This document shows positions 47,442 through 56,599 of a DNA stretch of 64,000 nt, in pieces. The first letter of the stretch is position 1; the number at the start of each line of letters is the position of its first letter. A program made the position numbers and the translations under genes. The notes under the pieces were generated by a model, which was not told the origin of the DNA, ran no database searches, and saw nothing but the letters and a program-made list of their open reading frames with translations. This stretch comes from Synechococcus sp. PCC 7335 (GTDB taxonomy: Bacteria > Cyanobacteriota > Cyanobacteriia > Phormidesmidales > Phormidesmidaceae): the NCBI RefSeq assembly GCF_000155595.1, contig NZ_DS989904.1:4643987-4707986 (forward strand), in the 5' to 3' direction.

Positions 47442-48641
47442 ATGGCACTATCCCCTGCTTTTCCAATTCTCAACATCGCCCCTGCTCAGGTCATTCGCGG
47501 TAGCGGTGTGTTGGCTAAAAGCGGTGAGCTATTGGCACGGATGGGCACGCGGCCACTGCTCGTTGGCGGTAGTCAAAGTTTGCCAAAGGCACAGCCTTTC
47601 CTCGCTCCCGCCCTATCAGGACTAGAGAGCGCCACCGCCACCTATACAAAAGACTGTAGCGAAGTTGCCCTGAGCGCTTTGCACCAGGCGGCTGAGAACC
47701 ATGGCGCTGATTTTATTGTTGGTATCGGCGGCGGCAAAGCACTAGATGCAGCCAAACTCCTGGCCTATCAGCGGCAGCTAGCGGTTGTGACGGTGCCGAC
47801 TTCCGCAGCGACCTGTGCAGGTTGGACAGCGCTTTCTAACGTCTATTCAGAAGCGGGGGCGTTTTTGTACGATGTGGGGTTGCCAAAGTGCCCAGATGCG
47901 ATTGTGCTCGACTACGACCTGGTAGCGACTGCACCACAGCAGACGCTAGTCGCTGGAATTGGAGATGCGATCGCCAAATGGTACGAAGCCTCTGTTAGCA
48001 GCGGCCATTCTCCTCACACGATGGTTATCGGCGCAGTTCAGCAGGCGCGCGTCTTACGAGATATTCTTTTTCAAAAATCTGCAGCTGCGATCGCTAACCT
48101 AGGTAGCGATGACTGGGCAGAAGTGGTCGATGCTAGCGTGCTCATGGCAGGCGTCATTGGGGGTATGGGAGGCGCTCAGTGTCGTACGGTCGCTGCTCAT
48201 GCGGTTCACAACGGCCTGACGCATGTAGCCCCGCATGGCACCCTCCATGGAGAGAAAGTTGCCTATGGCATCTTGGTGCAGCTCCGACTAGAGGAAATGG
48301 CAGCTAATAATTCGCTAGCAGCAACGGCTCGACAACAGCTAATTCGATTTTATGATTCGCTTGGTTTGCCAACTTCACTAGCTGATATGGGTATGGATCA
48401 GTTGACGCTCGCCCAGCTAAAGCAGGCTGCTACGGTCGCTTGCAAAGAAGGATCAGACATTCACCATCTGCCTTTTCCTGTACAACCCGATCAGCTCATG
48501 GCGGCAATGGTCTCTACAACAGTCCCCACCGGAGCGGTAGGGCAAAGTGCGCTTAGCCTAGAGACTACTCATTCAAATACCGCTCGCTCAAATATCACTC
48601 ACTCAAATGCTGTCAGCTCTAACGCTCCCACCTCAAAGTAG
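47442..48641 (+). CDS. Iron-containing (glycerol dehydrogenase-like) alcohol dehydrogenase
   Basis: The ATG at 47442 gives 399 residues; a TTG at 47406 lies upstream. The N-terminal Rossmann-like domain has the NAD-binding GIGGGKALDAAKLLA, then VTVPTSAATCAGWTALSNV. The metal-binding helical domain has the metal-site pair VAGIGDAIAKWYE (Asp) and AHAVHNGLTHVAPHGTLHGEKVAYG with several histidines. It belongs to the glycerol dehydrogenase branch of the family; the substrate is not certain. The last 30 residues are a Ser/Asn/Thr-rich repeat-like tail (SNTARSNITHSNAVSSN) not found in typical members. Located 40 bases after ycf51. Confidence 0.88.
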   Translation: MALSPAFPILNIAPAQVIRGSGVLAKSGELLARMGTRPLLVGGSQSLPKAQPFLAPALSGLESATATYTKDCSEVALSALHQAAENHGADFIVGIGGGKALDAAKLLAYQRQLAVVTVPTSAATCAGWTALSNVYSEAGAFLYDVGLPKCPDAIVLDYDLVATAPQQTLVAGIGDAIAKWYEASVSSGHSPHTMVIGAVQQARVLRDILFQKSAAAIANLGSDDWAEVVDASVLMAGVIGGMGGAQCRTVAAHAVHNGLTHVAPHGTLHGEKVAYGILVQLRLEEMAANNSLAATARQQLIRFYDSLGLPTSLADMGMDQLTLAQLKQAATVACKEGSDIHHLPFPVQPDQLMAAMVSTTVPTGAVGQSALSLETTHSNTARSNITHSNAVSSNAPTSK

Positions 48642-48760
48642 CCTAAAGCAACTGCCTATACCTGGTCTACAGAAGACACCCTTGAGCGTTGTCTTCTATA
48701 CTTCTTGGACGATGATGTCCAAATCATCTCCCTTTGCCGATGCCTAGAGGTAGCTTGAAC

Positions 48761-49963
48761 ATGACGTTAGACTGGTTGAAACCTGCTAGAAGGCTTGGTT
48801 CACTACCCCCTTATGTATTTGCCCGCCTAGACGAACTGAAGGCAAACGCCAGAGCAGAAGGCGTCGATCTGATCGATCTAGGGATGGGAAATCCGGGTGG
48901 GCCAACCCCTGCGCCCGTGGTTGAAGCAGCAATCTCAGCGATTGGCGATGAGAGCAACCATGGCTATCCTCCTTTTGAAGGGACAGCTAGTTTTCGGACA
49001 ACAATTACCAATTGGTATCACCGTCGCTATGGCGTGACTCTAGATCCTGAGAGTGAAGCCTTACCACTAATGGGATCGAAAGAAGGACTAGGCCATATTG
49101 CCATGGCCTATATTGACCCTGGTGATGTCGTTTTGGTACCCACGCCATCTTATCCTGCTCACTTTCGCGGACCGGCGATCGCTGGAGCCGATATCCGCAC
49201 TATTCCACTCAAGGCCAAAAACAATTGGATAATCGACTTTAACGATATTTCAGCAGCAGATGCCAATGCCGCCAAAGTTCTCTACTTCAACTATCCCAAC
49301 AATCCCACCGGTGCAGTTGCACCAAGATCTTTCTTCGAAGAGATGGTAGCGTTTGCCCACCGCCATCAAATCTTGTTGATTCACGATCTTTGCTATGCAG
49401 AGCTGGCTTTTGAAGGCTATCAGCCCACCAGCCTATTAGAAATTCCTGGGGCCAAAGATATCAGTGTAGAATTTCACACCCTCTCGAAAACCTACAATAT
49501 GGCCGGCTGGCGTGTAGGCTTCGTCGTTGGCAACCGTCATGTCATCCAAGGCTTACGTACGCTCAAAACTAACCTCGACTACGGCATTTTTTCCGCCCTG
49601 CAAACTGCCGCTGAGACAGCTCTAAACTTACCTGATCACTATCTAGAAGAAGTCCAACAGCGCTACTTAGAACGGCGCGATTTCCTGGCGAAGGAACTGG
49701 GTACGGTGGGTTGGAATGTAGTGAAACCCAAAGCCACCATGTACTTATGGATTCCTTGTCCACCGGGGATGGGAGCTTCTGACTTCGCACTGTTGTTGTT
49801 ACAGAAAACGGGTGTCGTGGTAACGCCGGGAACTGCGTTTGGCGAAGGCGGTGAGGGCTATGTGCGAATTAGTTTGATTGCGAAGTGCGATCGCCTTAAA
49901 GAAGCTGTTGACAGACTCAGACAAGCGAACATCCGCTATAGCCGAGTCCCCACTAGTGTTTAG
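48761..49963 (+). CDS. Class I/II aminotransferase (LL-DAP/alanine aminotransferase-like)
   Basis: The ATG at 48761 has GAGGTAG nine bases ahead; an ATG at 48740 and a TTG at 48734 lie upstream. The 400-residue protein is a PLP-dependent enzyme of fold type I: LGMGNPGGPTP near the N-terminus, HGYPPFEG, PSYPAHFRGP, YFNYPNNPTGAV, and the lysine motif HTLSKTYNMAGWRVGFVVGN that holds the cofactor. The sequence is close to the DapL/AlaC group, in which some enzymes make LL-diaminopimelate and others alanine or methionine, so the substrate is not fixed by sequence alone. Monocistronic. Confidence 0.9.
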   Translation: MTLDWLKPARRLGSLPPYVFARLDELKANARAEGVDLIDLGMGNPGGPTPAPVVEAAISAIGDESNHGYPPFEGTASFRTTITNWYHRRYGVTLDPESEALPLMGSKEGLGHIAMAYIDPGDVVLVPTPSYPAHFRGPAIAGADIRTIPLKAKNNWIIDFNDISAADANAAKVLYFNYPNNPTGAVAPRSFFEEMVAFAHRHQILLIHDLCYAELAFEGYQPTSLLEIPGAKDISVEFHTLSKTYNMAGWRVGFVVGNRHVIQGLRTLKTNLDYGIFSALQTAAETALNLPDHYLEEVQQRYLERRDFLAKELGTVGWNVVKPKATMYLWIPCPPGMGASDFALLLLQKTGVVVTPGTAFGEGGEGYVRISLIAKCDRLKEAVDRLRQANIRYSRVPTSV

Positions 49964-50008
49964 CAAATAAGATGCTACGCGACTTTATCCTTGATAGCTC
50001 GATACAAG

Positions 50009-50055
50009 CTCAATACACTTGATAGCGCAATACACTTGTTAGCTCAATACGCTGT
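50009..50055. repeat. Imperfect repeats after the aminotransferase gene
   Basis: The motif CTCAATACACTTGATAG occurs in three imperfect copies (GCTCAATACACTTGATAG, CGCAATACACTTGTTAG, CTCAATACGCTGTG), starting about 45 bases after the stop codon. Confidence 0.6.
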
Positions 50056-50140
50056 GCCTTCATAGTGATACCGAATTGTCGTAGTCTATCGCTTTTGGTT
50101 CGATGGCTAAGCGTGGTTCACCCTAGAGACAAACTTACGC

Positions 50141-53100
50141 TCAGCTCTCATCAATAACGGCGTCGCGGTCTAACAGAAGCAAATTACGCAGTTGGTCCGT
50201 GTCGAGTTCTGTCAGCCACTGCTCGCCTGCACCAACGACCTGTTCAGCTAGCGCTTTCTTACTGTTGATCATCTCGTTAATGCGCTCTTCTAAGGTGCCA
50301 GTACAGACAAATTTGTGGACCTGGACATTTTTGGTTTGGCCAATACGGAAAGCGCGGTCGGTAGCTTGATTTTCCACGGCGGGATTCCACCAGCGATCAA
50401 AGTGAAAGACGTGATTAGCCCGGGTAAGGTTAAGGCCGACACCGCCAGCTTTAAGCGAAAGAATAAAAATTTTGGGACCATTAGGATCGAGCTGGAAGCG
50501 ATCAACCATTTCTTCTCTCTTATTTTTGGACGTGCTGCCGTAGAGAAAGAGAGATTCGGTGCCAAGGCGATGTTCTAGGTGGCTGCTTAGGAGCTTTCCC
50601 CATTCTGCAAACTGGGTGAAGATGAGGGCGCGATCGCCTTCTGCCACTACTTCTTCTAACATCTCATCTAAGCGCTGCAATTTACCCGAGCGTCGAGACT
50701 TACCTAAGCTGTCTTGCTGCAAGAATTGCGCTGGGTGATTACAGATCTGCTTTAGCTTGACGAGAAGCCCCAAAATCATGCCGCGCCGCTGTAGGCCCGT
50801 AGCTTCATCAATCTCACCGAGAGTACTATCTACCAGCTTCTGATAGAGTCTAGCTTGCTCCGAAGACAGTCCGCAAAAGACGGTCATCTCCTGCTTTTCG
50901 GGCAAGTCTTGAATAATGCTGCGATCGGTTTTTAGACGGCGCAAGATGAAAGGTTGGACGAGCGAACGTAGTGTTTTCAGCGAATCTGTGTCCCCATACT
51001 TCTCAATCGGTGTCGCAAAGCGCCGCTTAAAGAAATTCAACGGACCTAAATAGCCAGGATTAAGAAAGTCCATGATTGCCCATAGCTCAGAGAGCCGATT
51101 CTCGACAGGCGTACCTGTGAGCGCAATCCGAAACACACTGTCAATTTCTCGCACAGCCACAGACTGCTTCGCCGTTGGGTTCTTAATATTTTGCGCTTCA
51201 TCGAGCACCATTCCACGCCACTCAACCCGCTTTAGCTCCTTCAAATCTCGCTGTACTAATGTATAGCTAGTAATGACCAGATCGAGCTTCTCGGCTGCTT
51301 TCACCAAAGCTGAACCCTTCGGGCGCTTATCGCCGTGATACACCAGTGTCTTCACCTGGTTAGGCGCAAACTTACTGACCTCTCGCTGCCAGTTCGTCAG
51401 TACAGAAGTCGGACATACGAGCAGAACCGGACCTCCCAAAGCATTCTCTTGCTTCAAATACAGTAGAAAAGCAATGAGCTGGACTGTCTTACCTAGCCCC
51501 ATATCATCCGCTAGACACGCGCCAAGTCCCCACTGTTCTAAGAATGAAAGCCACGACACCCCCTTCGCCTGATAGGGACGCAACTGCCCTGCAAAGCCAT
51601 CCGGTTCTGTTACCGGCTCTAAGCTTTGATTACCTGTGGTCATGGTTGTAATCAGCTCGTCTAGCTTGCCGGAAGCGTCAAATTTCACAACTGGCAGCTT
51701 ATCGATCAGCTGATTATCGCCGGTACTAATTCGCAGCGCTTCTTCGACCGAAAGCTTAGTTTGACCTTTGCGCTTCTCAAAAAAGTCCTTGGCCGCTCGC
51801 ACATCTTGTGGACGTAACTCTACCCACTGACCGTTGATTTCGACGAGTGGCGTGCCCTGGGTGATTAATTCGTCAAATTCTGCCTTTGTGAGGATTTGAC
51901 CGCCGACAGACAAATCCCACTTGAAGTTGAGTAAGCTCTGTAGGCCCAGTCGCTGAGTCTTAGGCGGAGCTGTAGCGCTAATCTGTAGCCCTAAACGGCT
52001 AGCGCCTACCTTGCTTGGATCGACCAGGTTATCTGGCAATATCACACCAAAACCGCTGTCTTGCAGACGCCAGACAGTGGTTTTGAGAAACTGAAACGCT
52101 TCAATCGGCCCTAAAACACATTTAGTCGGACTAGGATCAACTAATGTTTGCTTGATCGGTTCGTAGAGCCTAGTCGCACGACCTAGCCCACCTAGCAACG
52201 TTTCTTGAGGGGACTCTATGACCCGACCTTGGTAAGATAGCTCGTTGGTAGGATGCTGCCAGATCAAGGAGGCATCTACTCTGTAGTCGGTATCGTCAAT
52301 GGCCTGTAATCCATAGCGCAGCGTCCAATCTTGCTCACTAGAGGTTGCCTTAGAAGCAGGCGGAACGAGCTGGAAGCAAGTACGAAAGCCTTCTACGGTA
52401 TCAGTGAGGTTTTGTAGAGGGGCACTCCAAGTGTTGATCACATCGTTGAGACGAACGACGCCCGCGGGTGTACCTTCAAAGTGAGGATCTTCTGCGCCAA
52501 GAGCATCGATCCAGGCTTGCAAAGGCAGATCTTTGCTGAGCGGCGCGTTGCTAGGCAGGGTGTTCGCTTTGGCAATGCTGCGGACTTGAGCATCGACGAT
52601 AGTTTCTAGGAAGCTCCGGATCAGCGGTTCGCTAGCGCTAGGCAGATCTACTTTTAGAGCAGACGTCTTCTTTGTAGTTGGAACAGGATAGCTATGACAG
52701 ATCAGGGGAAGGCGATCGCAAAAATCCTTGAGCCGAGTTTGGTCAGTGGCGCTATCGAGCAAGAGCTGCCAGGTCGCGATCGCCCCTTTCTTATCACCGC
52801 CCACCACTGGCACGAACTTTCCTCTAGCTAGTAGATCCAAACACCACCGGGTCAGATGCGACCAGTAGCGCAAGTCATCACCTACAAAATCACTCGCTTC
52901 AGAACGGCCCAAAGGCAGCGTACTTAGAAGCTTCACCGTTGTTGTAGCTCCTAGCAATGCACCCGAAATTTCCCAAGGATGTATGGCTGATGCGACCTGG
53001 TGATCGGCTGATAGCACCGGCAAAAGTCCAACACCAGTTGCTTTCGCCTGCTTGAAATCATTAAAGAGCGTCGGCAATACGACGGTTCGAGATAGCCACT

Positions 53101-53386
53101 TTCTTTGCCCGGCCCGGCCAGCAGACTTTCCGTTTCTTTTAGCGCCTTTTTTCGCCTTAGCCACTTCTAGTTCTGAGCGCATCCACAGAAGATCTAGCTC
53201 GTCGCTTTTCTGAAAAACGTTCTGTAGCTCAGCTTGCGATAGCTGATAGGGATGCGTAGCTGGCGTGACTGTCGGCTCTTCTGCGCTGAGCATCGATAGC
53301 TCTATGGGGTTCGCTTTTCGCCAAGTTTCACCCCACAGAAAAAACCGCTGAAGATCGGGTAACCAGTTGCCGTGTAAAGTTGCCAT
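50141..53386 (-). CDS. SNF2-family helicase
   Basis: This 1081-residue DNA-dependent ATPase starts at the ATG at 53386 (a TTG lies six bases upstream). The N-terminal half (about 1-560) has a Leu-rich region and the SNF2_assoc-type segments common in bacterial members. The ATPase core has motif I DDMGLGKTVQ, motif II DEAQNIKN, motif III LTGTPVENRLSELW, a second RecA domain with FILRRLKTDR, and motif VI DRAFRIGQT. It translocates on DNA, probably displacing bound proteins or acting in repair; the specific job is unknown. Large bacterial SNF2 proteins of this type are common in cyanobacteria. Confidence 0.93.
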   Translation of the reverse strand: MATLHGNWLPDLQRFFLWGETWRKANPIELSMLSAEEPTVTPATHPYQLSQAELQNVFQKSDELDLLWMRSELEVAKAKKGAKRNGKSAGRAGQRKWLSRTVVLPTLFNDFKQAKATGVGLLPVLSADHQVASAIHPWEISGALLGATTTVKLLSTLPLGRSEASDFVGDDLRYWSHLTRWCLDLLARGKFVPVVGGDKKGAIATWQLLLDSATDQTRLKDFCDRLPLICHSYPVPTTKKTSALKVDLPSASEPLIRSFLETIVDAQVRSIAKANTLPSNAPLSKDLPLQAWIDALGAEDPHFEGTPAGVVRLNDVINTWSAPLQNLTDTVEGFRTCFQLVPPASKATSSEQDWTLRYGLQAIDDTDYRVDASLIWQHPTNELSYQGRVIESPQETLLGGLGRATRLYEPIKQTLVDPSPTKCVLGPIEAFQFLKTTVWRLQDSGFGVILPDNLVDPSKVGASRLGLQISATAPPKTQRLGLQSLLNFKWDLSVGGQILTKAEFDELITQGTPLVEINGQWVELRPQDVRAAKDFFEKRKGQTKLSVEEALRISTGDNQLIDKLPVVKFDASGKLDELITTMTTGNQSLEPVTEPDGFAGQLRPYQAKGVSWLSFLEQWGLGACLADDMGLGKTVQLIAFLLYLKQENALGGPVLLVCPTSVLTNWQREVSKFAPNQVKTLVYHGDKRPKGSALVKAAEKLDLVITSYTLVQRDLKELKRVEWRGMVLDEAQNIKNPTAKQSVAVREIDSVFRIALTGTPVENRLSELWAIMDFLNPGYLGPLNFFKRRFATPIEKYGDTDSLKTLRSLVQPFILRRLKTDRSIIQDLPEKQEMTVFCGLSSEQARLYQKLVDSTLGEIDEATGLQRRGMILGLLVKLKQICNHPAQFLQQDSLGKSRRSGKLQRLDEMLEEVVAEGDRALIFTQFAEWGKLLSSHLEHRLGTESLFLYGSTSKNKREEMVDRFQLDPNGPKIFILSLKAGGVGLNLTRANHVFHFDRWWNPAVENQATDRAFRIGQTKNVQVHKFVCTGTLEERINEMINSKKALAEQVVGAGEQWLTELDTDQLRNLLLLDRDAVIDES

Positions 53387-53599
53387 GGGCAAAAACGCTC
53401 AAATGTATCTAGGAGTTGTATCTGGGAGTTTAGAGAAATTCTACTGATAGCTAGCTGCTTTGCTGTTATCCAAGATTGAACTAGTCACGAATGTTTGGTT
53501 GGGGCTGTAGTCTTTTGAAGCTAGTCCTTTGAGGCGATAGATGGGGGCCATAAAATAGCTAAAGCGATGTGCTTAGGCCCTTTGCTTGGGTACTTAGTC

Positions 53600-54556
53600 T
53601 TATACTTTTGTCTCAAACTGCTCGTAAGCCGCCACAATTCGCTGAACCAAAGCATGACGAACGACGTCTGCTTTGGTCAACTCACAAAAATCAATCCCTT
53701 CGACGTTCTTCAAAATCTTAGTGGCCATTGACAGACCCGACTGCTGATACTGAGGAAGATCTGTTTGGGTCACATCGCCAGTAACTACCATCCGGGAATG
53801 AAATCCTAAACGAGTGAGCACCATTTTCATTTGAGCGGGTGTTGTATTTTGGGCCTCGTCTAGGATCACGAACGCGTTACTTAAAGTTCGTCCTCGCATA
53901 TAGGCAAGCGGGGCCACCTCGATCACGCCTTTCTCCATTAGATGCGGAATACGCTCAGGGTCTAATAGCTCGTGTAAAGCATCGTACAGCGGACGCAGAT
54001 AAGGGTTCACCTTCTCTTGCAGATCGCCTGGCAAAAATCCTAGTCGTTCTCCGGCTTCTACCGCAGGCCGAGTTAAGATTAGCCGTTCGTATTCTTCATT
54101 CATCAGCGCCTTGACAGCAACCATTGCCGCCAAGAAGGTTTTACCTGTACCCGCAGGCCCTGTACAGAAGGTGAGATCGCTAGTACGCAGCGCCTTGATG
54201 TATTGCTGCTGGCGGAAGGTTTTAGCGCGGATAACCTGGCCACGGCGAGTGGTGGCGACAACGTCTTTCTGAATTGATTGTAGCTCTTCGGCTCTATGGG
54301 TATCTAGCGCGTGAATAGCAGTCAGCACATCAGTCACCGCGATCGCCTGTCCCTGGCTCCAGGTAGGCTCCAAGGTCTCTACAATTCGTTTGACACGGTT
54401 TACCTGGTTTTCGGTGCCGGCGATAGTCAGCTCACTGCCTCGCAGCACCACGACGGCTCCTGTCTGTTGGGCAATCCGTTTGATATTTTCTTCTCGAGGC
54501 CCTGCTAGTGCGATCGCATTTTCAGGACTCATCAAGCCCAGCTTATAATTTCCCAT
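53600..54556 (-). CDS. phoH: PhoH-like ATPase
   Basis: PhoH proteins are ATPases linked to RNA. This 318-residue member has an N-terminal KH-like segment (about 10-65: RIAQQTGAVVVLRGSELTIAG) and a P-loop ATPase domain with GPAGTGKT (Lys139). Further segments are RPAVEAGERLGFLPGD, ILDEAQNTTPAQMKMVLTRLG (Walker B, DEAQ), and VVTGDVTQTDLP. It is the third gene of rpsP-khpA-phoH, an arrangement seen in other cyanobacteria. With the KH protein it points to rRNA or mRNA processing. A 258-base gap follows khpA. Confidence 0.94.
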   Translation of the reverse strand: MGNYKLGLMSPENAIALAGPREENIKRIAQQTGAVVVLRGSELTIAGTENQVNRVKRIVETLEPTWSQGQAIAVTDVLTAIHALDTHRAEELQSIQKDVVATTRRGQVIRAKTFRQQQYIKALRTSDLTFCTGPAGTGKTFLAAMVAVKALMNEEYERLILTRPAVEAGERLGFLPGDLQEKVNPYLRPLYDALHELLDPERIPHLMEKGVIEVAPLAYMRGRTLSNAFVILDEAQNTTPAQMKMVLTRLGFHSRMVVTGDVTQTDLPQYQQSGLSMATKILKNVEGIDFCELTKADVVRHALVQRIVAAYEQFETKV

Positions 54557-54814
54557 TCAGCTAGTAGTAAAAACCAGAAGTAATCCCAACAGTAATAGTG
54601 CTAACGTCAATCGCCTACTATCATCCGACGCAGAGTAAAAAAAGGCCAAGCGATGCAAGCACCCTCAGCCTAACGCTTTCACTTTCATATATTCAGATAA
54701 ATATATTTAGAGATTGAATCTAACAGAAATTAAAATCTTAGCCTCAGTTAGCTTCAAGTTGTAGTAGCTGTGGCCCTCAGGCAAGACCCTTCAATCGAGC
54801 CTTTGCTAGCTGAA

Positions 54815-55210
54815 TCAAAGCTTGGGTTTCTTCTTCGGTGGCGCAGGATTAGTGCTTGCTCGCTGAGGCGGCTGTCTATCACGACTGCTACCACGACCAC
54901 CACGGACACCGCGATCGCCACCACGGCCACCGCCACTGCGTTCGGACCTCTCAGGCTGAGGTTCACCAAAGACACTTAGGTTAACCGTCATCTCCTCAAG
55001 CTTGCCAGCGACCATAATAGTCTGGCGGATCGCCTTGATGTTGCGACCCCCTCGACCGAATACCCGACCCTTATCCTCATCTTCGTCGAAAGCAGCTCTT
55101 AGCCAGAGCTTCTTGCCACCAGACAAAGATTCAGTATGGAACTTGAGTTCTTCTGGCTTATCCAGAAAAGGCTCCATCAGATATCGCGCTAATGCTTCGT
55201 AGTCAGCCAT
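54815..55210 (-). CDS. khpA: KH-domain RNA-binding protein KhpA with a Gly-Arg tail
   Basis: KhpA/YlqC is a small RNA-binding protein that, with KhpB in other bacteria, influences cell division and RNA. The KH domain covers about residues 1-85: YEALARYLMEPFLDKPEELKF and the GxxG loop GRGGRNIKAIRQTI. It then has a long Gly/Arg/Ser-rich tail (about 86-120, for example GGGRGGDRGVRGGRGS) and a basic KKKPKL end, not present in standard YlqC (about 75-80 residues). The tail probably increases RNA affinity. Encoded 93 bases after rpsP and upstream of phoH. Confidence 0.92.
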   Translation of the reverse strand: MADYEALARYLMEPFLDKPEELKFHTESLSGGKKLWLRAAFDEDEDKGRVFGRGGRNIKAIRQTIMVAGKLEEMTVNLSVFGEPQPERSERSGGGRGGDRGVRGGRGSSRDRQPPQRASTNPAPPKKKPKL

Positions 55211-55303
55211 GTTCTCTACCTATATCAAGTCGAAAATGAGTCTATCCAATTGGCTCGTTTCCAATTGACTCATACTACAAGTGAGGAAAGTAAGGAATCC
55301 TAG

Positions 55304-55552
55304 CTAGCTACTAAGCTGTTCGTAGACATTCGCCTTCTTTAACAGGTGCTCGACAGTTTTAGTCGGCTGAGCACCCTCTTTGAGCCACTTGACAATCGAA
55401 GGCACTTCCAACCGAGTCTCATCGGTCCTAGGATTATAAAAACCGAGCTCTTCTAGCGGACGACCATCACGGCGGTCTTGAGCGCGCATAGCGACTATGC
55501 GATAGCTAACTTCGCGTTTTTTCCCATAGCGCTTTAGTCGAATCTTGATCAT
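55304..55552 (-). CDS. rpsP: 30S ribosomal protein S16
   Basis: This 82-residue protein matches S16 from [20 protein letters not shown] and [15 protein letters not shown]; it binds 16S rRNA in the small subunit body. The length is normal. It is the first gene of rpsP-khpA-phoH, so the ribosomal promoter probably drives all three. Confidence 0.97.
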   Translation of the reverse strand: MIKIRLKRYGKKREVSYRIVAMRAQDRRDGRPLEELGFYNPRTDETRLEVPSIVKWLKEGAQPTKTVEHLLKKANVYEQLSS

Positions 55553-55729
55553 TTGCAGGTTAATAACGGCCTAGCCGAACAATAGTAAGGGTGTGATGAT
55601 TAGAGCACTCGATTTTAGCACTCGCTGCTATGTTCGAGCAAAGTTTTAGGAAGGCAAGTACCTTTCTAAGACAACTAGTTAACGTAACTAACGTAAATTG
55701 TGATGCTAATGACGGCGGCAACAAGGAGC

Positions 55730-55751
55730 GGTGCGCTAACTCTAGCGCACC
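55730..55751. terminator. Perfect 9-bp stem-loop
   Basis: GGTGCGCTA and TAGCGCACC are perfect inverted repeats with a four-base loop ACTC. No T-run follows. It lies between rpsP and psbN, both minus strand, and may be a transcription or processing signal. Confidence 0.45.
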
Positions 55752-55838
55752 TACTCTAGAATCTCCAAGTTCTTTAATCGCTCTGATAATCGCTCTGGAG
55801 TTGCCCTATCAACTTAATTTCCTACTCGCCTTGACTGC

Positions 55839-55878
55839 CTCACGCTTGGGTCCTCACGCTTGGGTCCTCACGCTTAGG
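55839..55878. repeat. 14-bp tandem repeat, almost three copies
   Basis: CTCACGCTTGGGTC occurs twice perfectly and a third time as CTCACGCTTAGG. Confidence 0.85.
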
Positions 55879-55901
55879 ATAGCGCCGTAGGACTTCGCAC
55901 C

Positions 55902-55931
55902 AGTCATAGGGCCTTTTAGGGTCCTATGACT
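55902..55931 (-). terminator. 12-bp stem-loop directly after psbN
   Basis: AGTCATAGGGCC and GGTCCTATGACT pair over 12 bases with one G-T pair and a six-base loop. It starts five bases after the psbN stop on the minus strand. A T-run is not clear, but the position and stability suggest a 3' end or stability element for psbN mRNA. Confidence 0.6.
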
Positions 55932-55935
55932 AAAC

Positions 55936-56076
55936 CTAGTCTTCATGATCTTCAAACGGGTCGCTCAGCTGCTTCGCCGGCGGACCAAACGCTGTATATA
56001 CGGCAAACGCAGTGAAGGCAAAGACAATCGTCGCTACCGACACAATAAGAACTGTTGCAGAATCTAAGTTTTCCAT
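55936..56076 (-). CDS. psbN: Photosystem II protein PsbN
   Basis: This 46-residue gene is too short for most gene finders. The sequence begins [14 protein letters not shown] and ends [19 protein letters not shown], with one membrane helix (about residues 9-29). The AFGPPxxxLxDPFExHED end is diagnostic of PsbN, which is needed for photosystem II assembly rather than being part of the mature complex. It is transcribed divergently from psbH with 68 bases between the start codons, the usual cyanobacterial arrangement. Confidence 0.96.
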   Translation of the reverse strand: MENLDSATVLIVSVATIVFAFTAFAVYTAFGPPAKQLSDPFEDHED

Positions 56077-56144
56077 TTAGCTTTTTTCGTAATTTCCTCT
56101 ATGATATTACAGAATATAAAGTAAAGTTTACCTCCGGTCTTCCC
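56077..56144. promoter_or_regulatory. Divergent psbN/psbH promoter region
   Basis: Only 68 bases separate the two start codons. The segment is AT-rich, with TATGATATT and TATAAAGT elements that could be -10 boxes for psbH. The promoters of both genes may overlap here or within the genes. Confidence 0.45.
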
Positions 56145-56348
56145 ATGGCACAGCGCACGAAGTTGGGCAACCTCCTAAAGCCCTTGAACTCTGAATACGG
56201 TAAGGTCTCCCCAGGCTGGGGAACAACGCCGGTAATGGGCGTGTTTATGGTTCTGTTCCTCGTGTTCTTGCTGATCATTCTTCAGCTATACAATTCTTCT
56301 CTTATCATTAATAACGTCGATGTCGATTGGAGAAGCCTCGGTAACTAG
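56145..56348 (+). CDS. psbH: Photosystem II phosphoprotein-like subunit PsbH
   Basis: This 67-residue protein is the PsbH subunit near the QB site of photosystem II. It starts [20 protein letters not shown] and has a single membrane helix (about 28-48, [19 protein letters not shown]) followed by [13 protein letters not shown]. Cyanobacterial PsbH lacks the N-terminal phosphorylation segment of plants, as here. I start at the ATG at 56145; an upstream in-frame ATG at 56055 would overlap psbN and is not used. Confidence 0.97.
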   Translation: MAQRTKLGNLLKPLNSEYGKVSPGWGTTPVMGVFMVLFLVFLLIILQLYNSSLIINNVDVDWRSLGN

Positions 56349-56501
56349 CTCGCTGTCTACTTACGGGTATCTTACTGGTATTTCTGTCTACTGCTAGCTA
56401 GCTACAGTTCAACTAGTTAGTCATTCATCTAGGCACTCATTTGGGCATTTATCTGAGCAAGTATCTAGCTTTTGCTAATTCATAGTGCTGATGTTTAATG
56501 G

Positions 56502-56526
56502 GGGCGGGTGTGTAGTACACCGGCCC
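56502..56526 (+). terminator. Terminator-like stem-loop after psbH
   Basis: GGGCGGGTGT and ACACCGGCCC pair at 9 of 10 positions with a five-base loop, then TTCATAATTTTAGG follows. It lies 153 bases after the psbH stop and 73 bases before tatA, so it probably ends the psbH transcript. Confidence 0.6.
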
Positions 56527-56599
56527 TTCATAATTTTAGGCAGTAGCTTTTTCAGATGACAAGAGCAGGCAATAGAACACTCATTGGAAGCATGAAAAA

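Larger units (their letters stand above)
55553..55935. other. Region between rpsP and psbN, with hairpins and repeats
   Basis: These 383 bases hold a perfect 9-bp stem-loop (GGTGCGCTA at 55730, TAGCGCACC at 55743), the 14-bp repeat at 55839 and the psbN-terminal stem-loop at 55902. I see no gene. The rpsP promoter should be near 55560-55700. Confidence 0.6.

Noticed and set aside
55630-55890. Open frame of 86 residues between rpsP and psbN
   Set aside because: It runs through a hairpin and the 14-bp repeats and has no family resemblance.
56055-56144. Longer psbH start at 56055
   Set aside because: It would overlap psbN and add 30 residues absent from all PsbH proteins I know.
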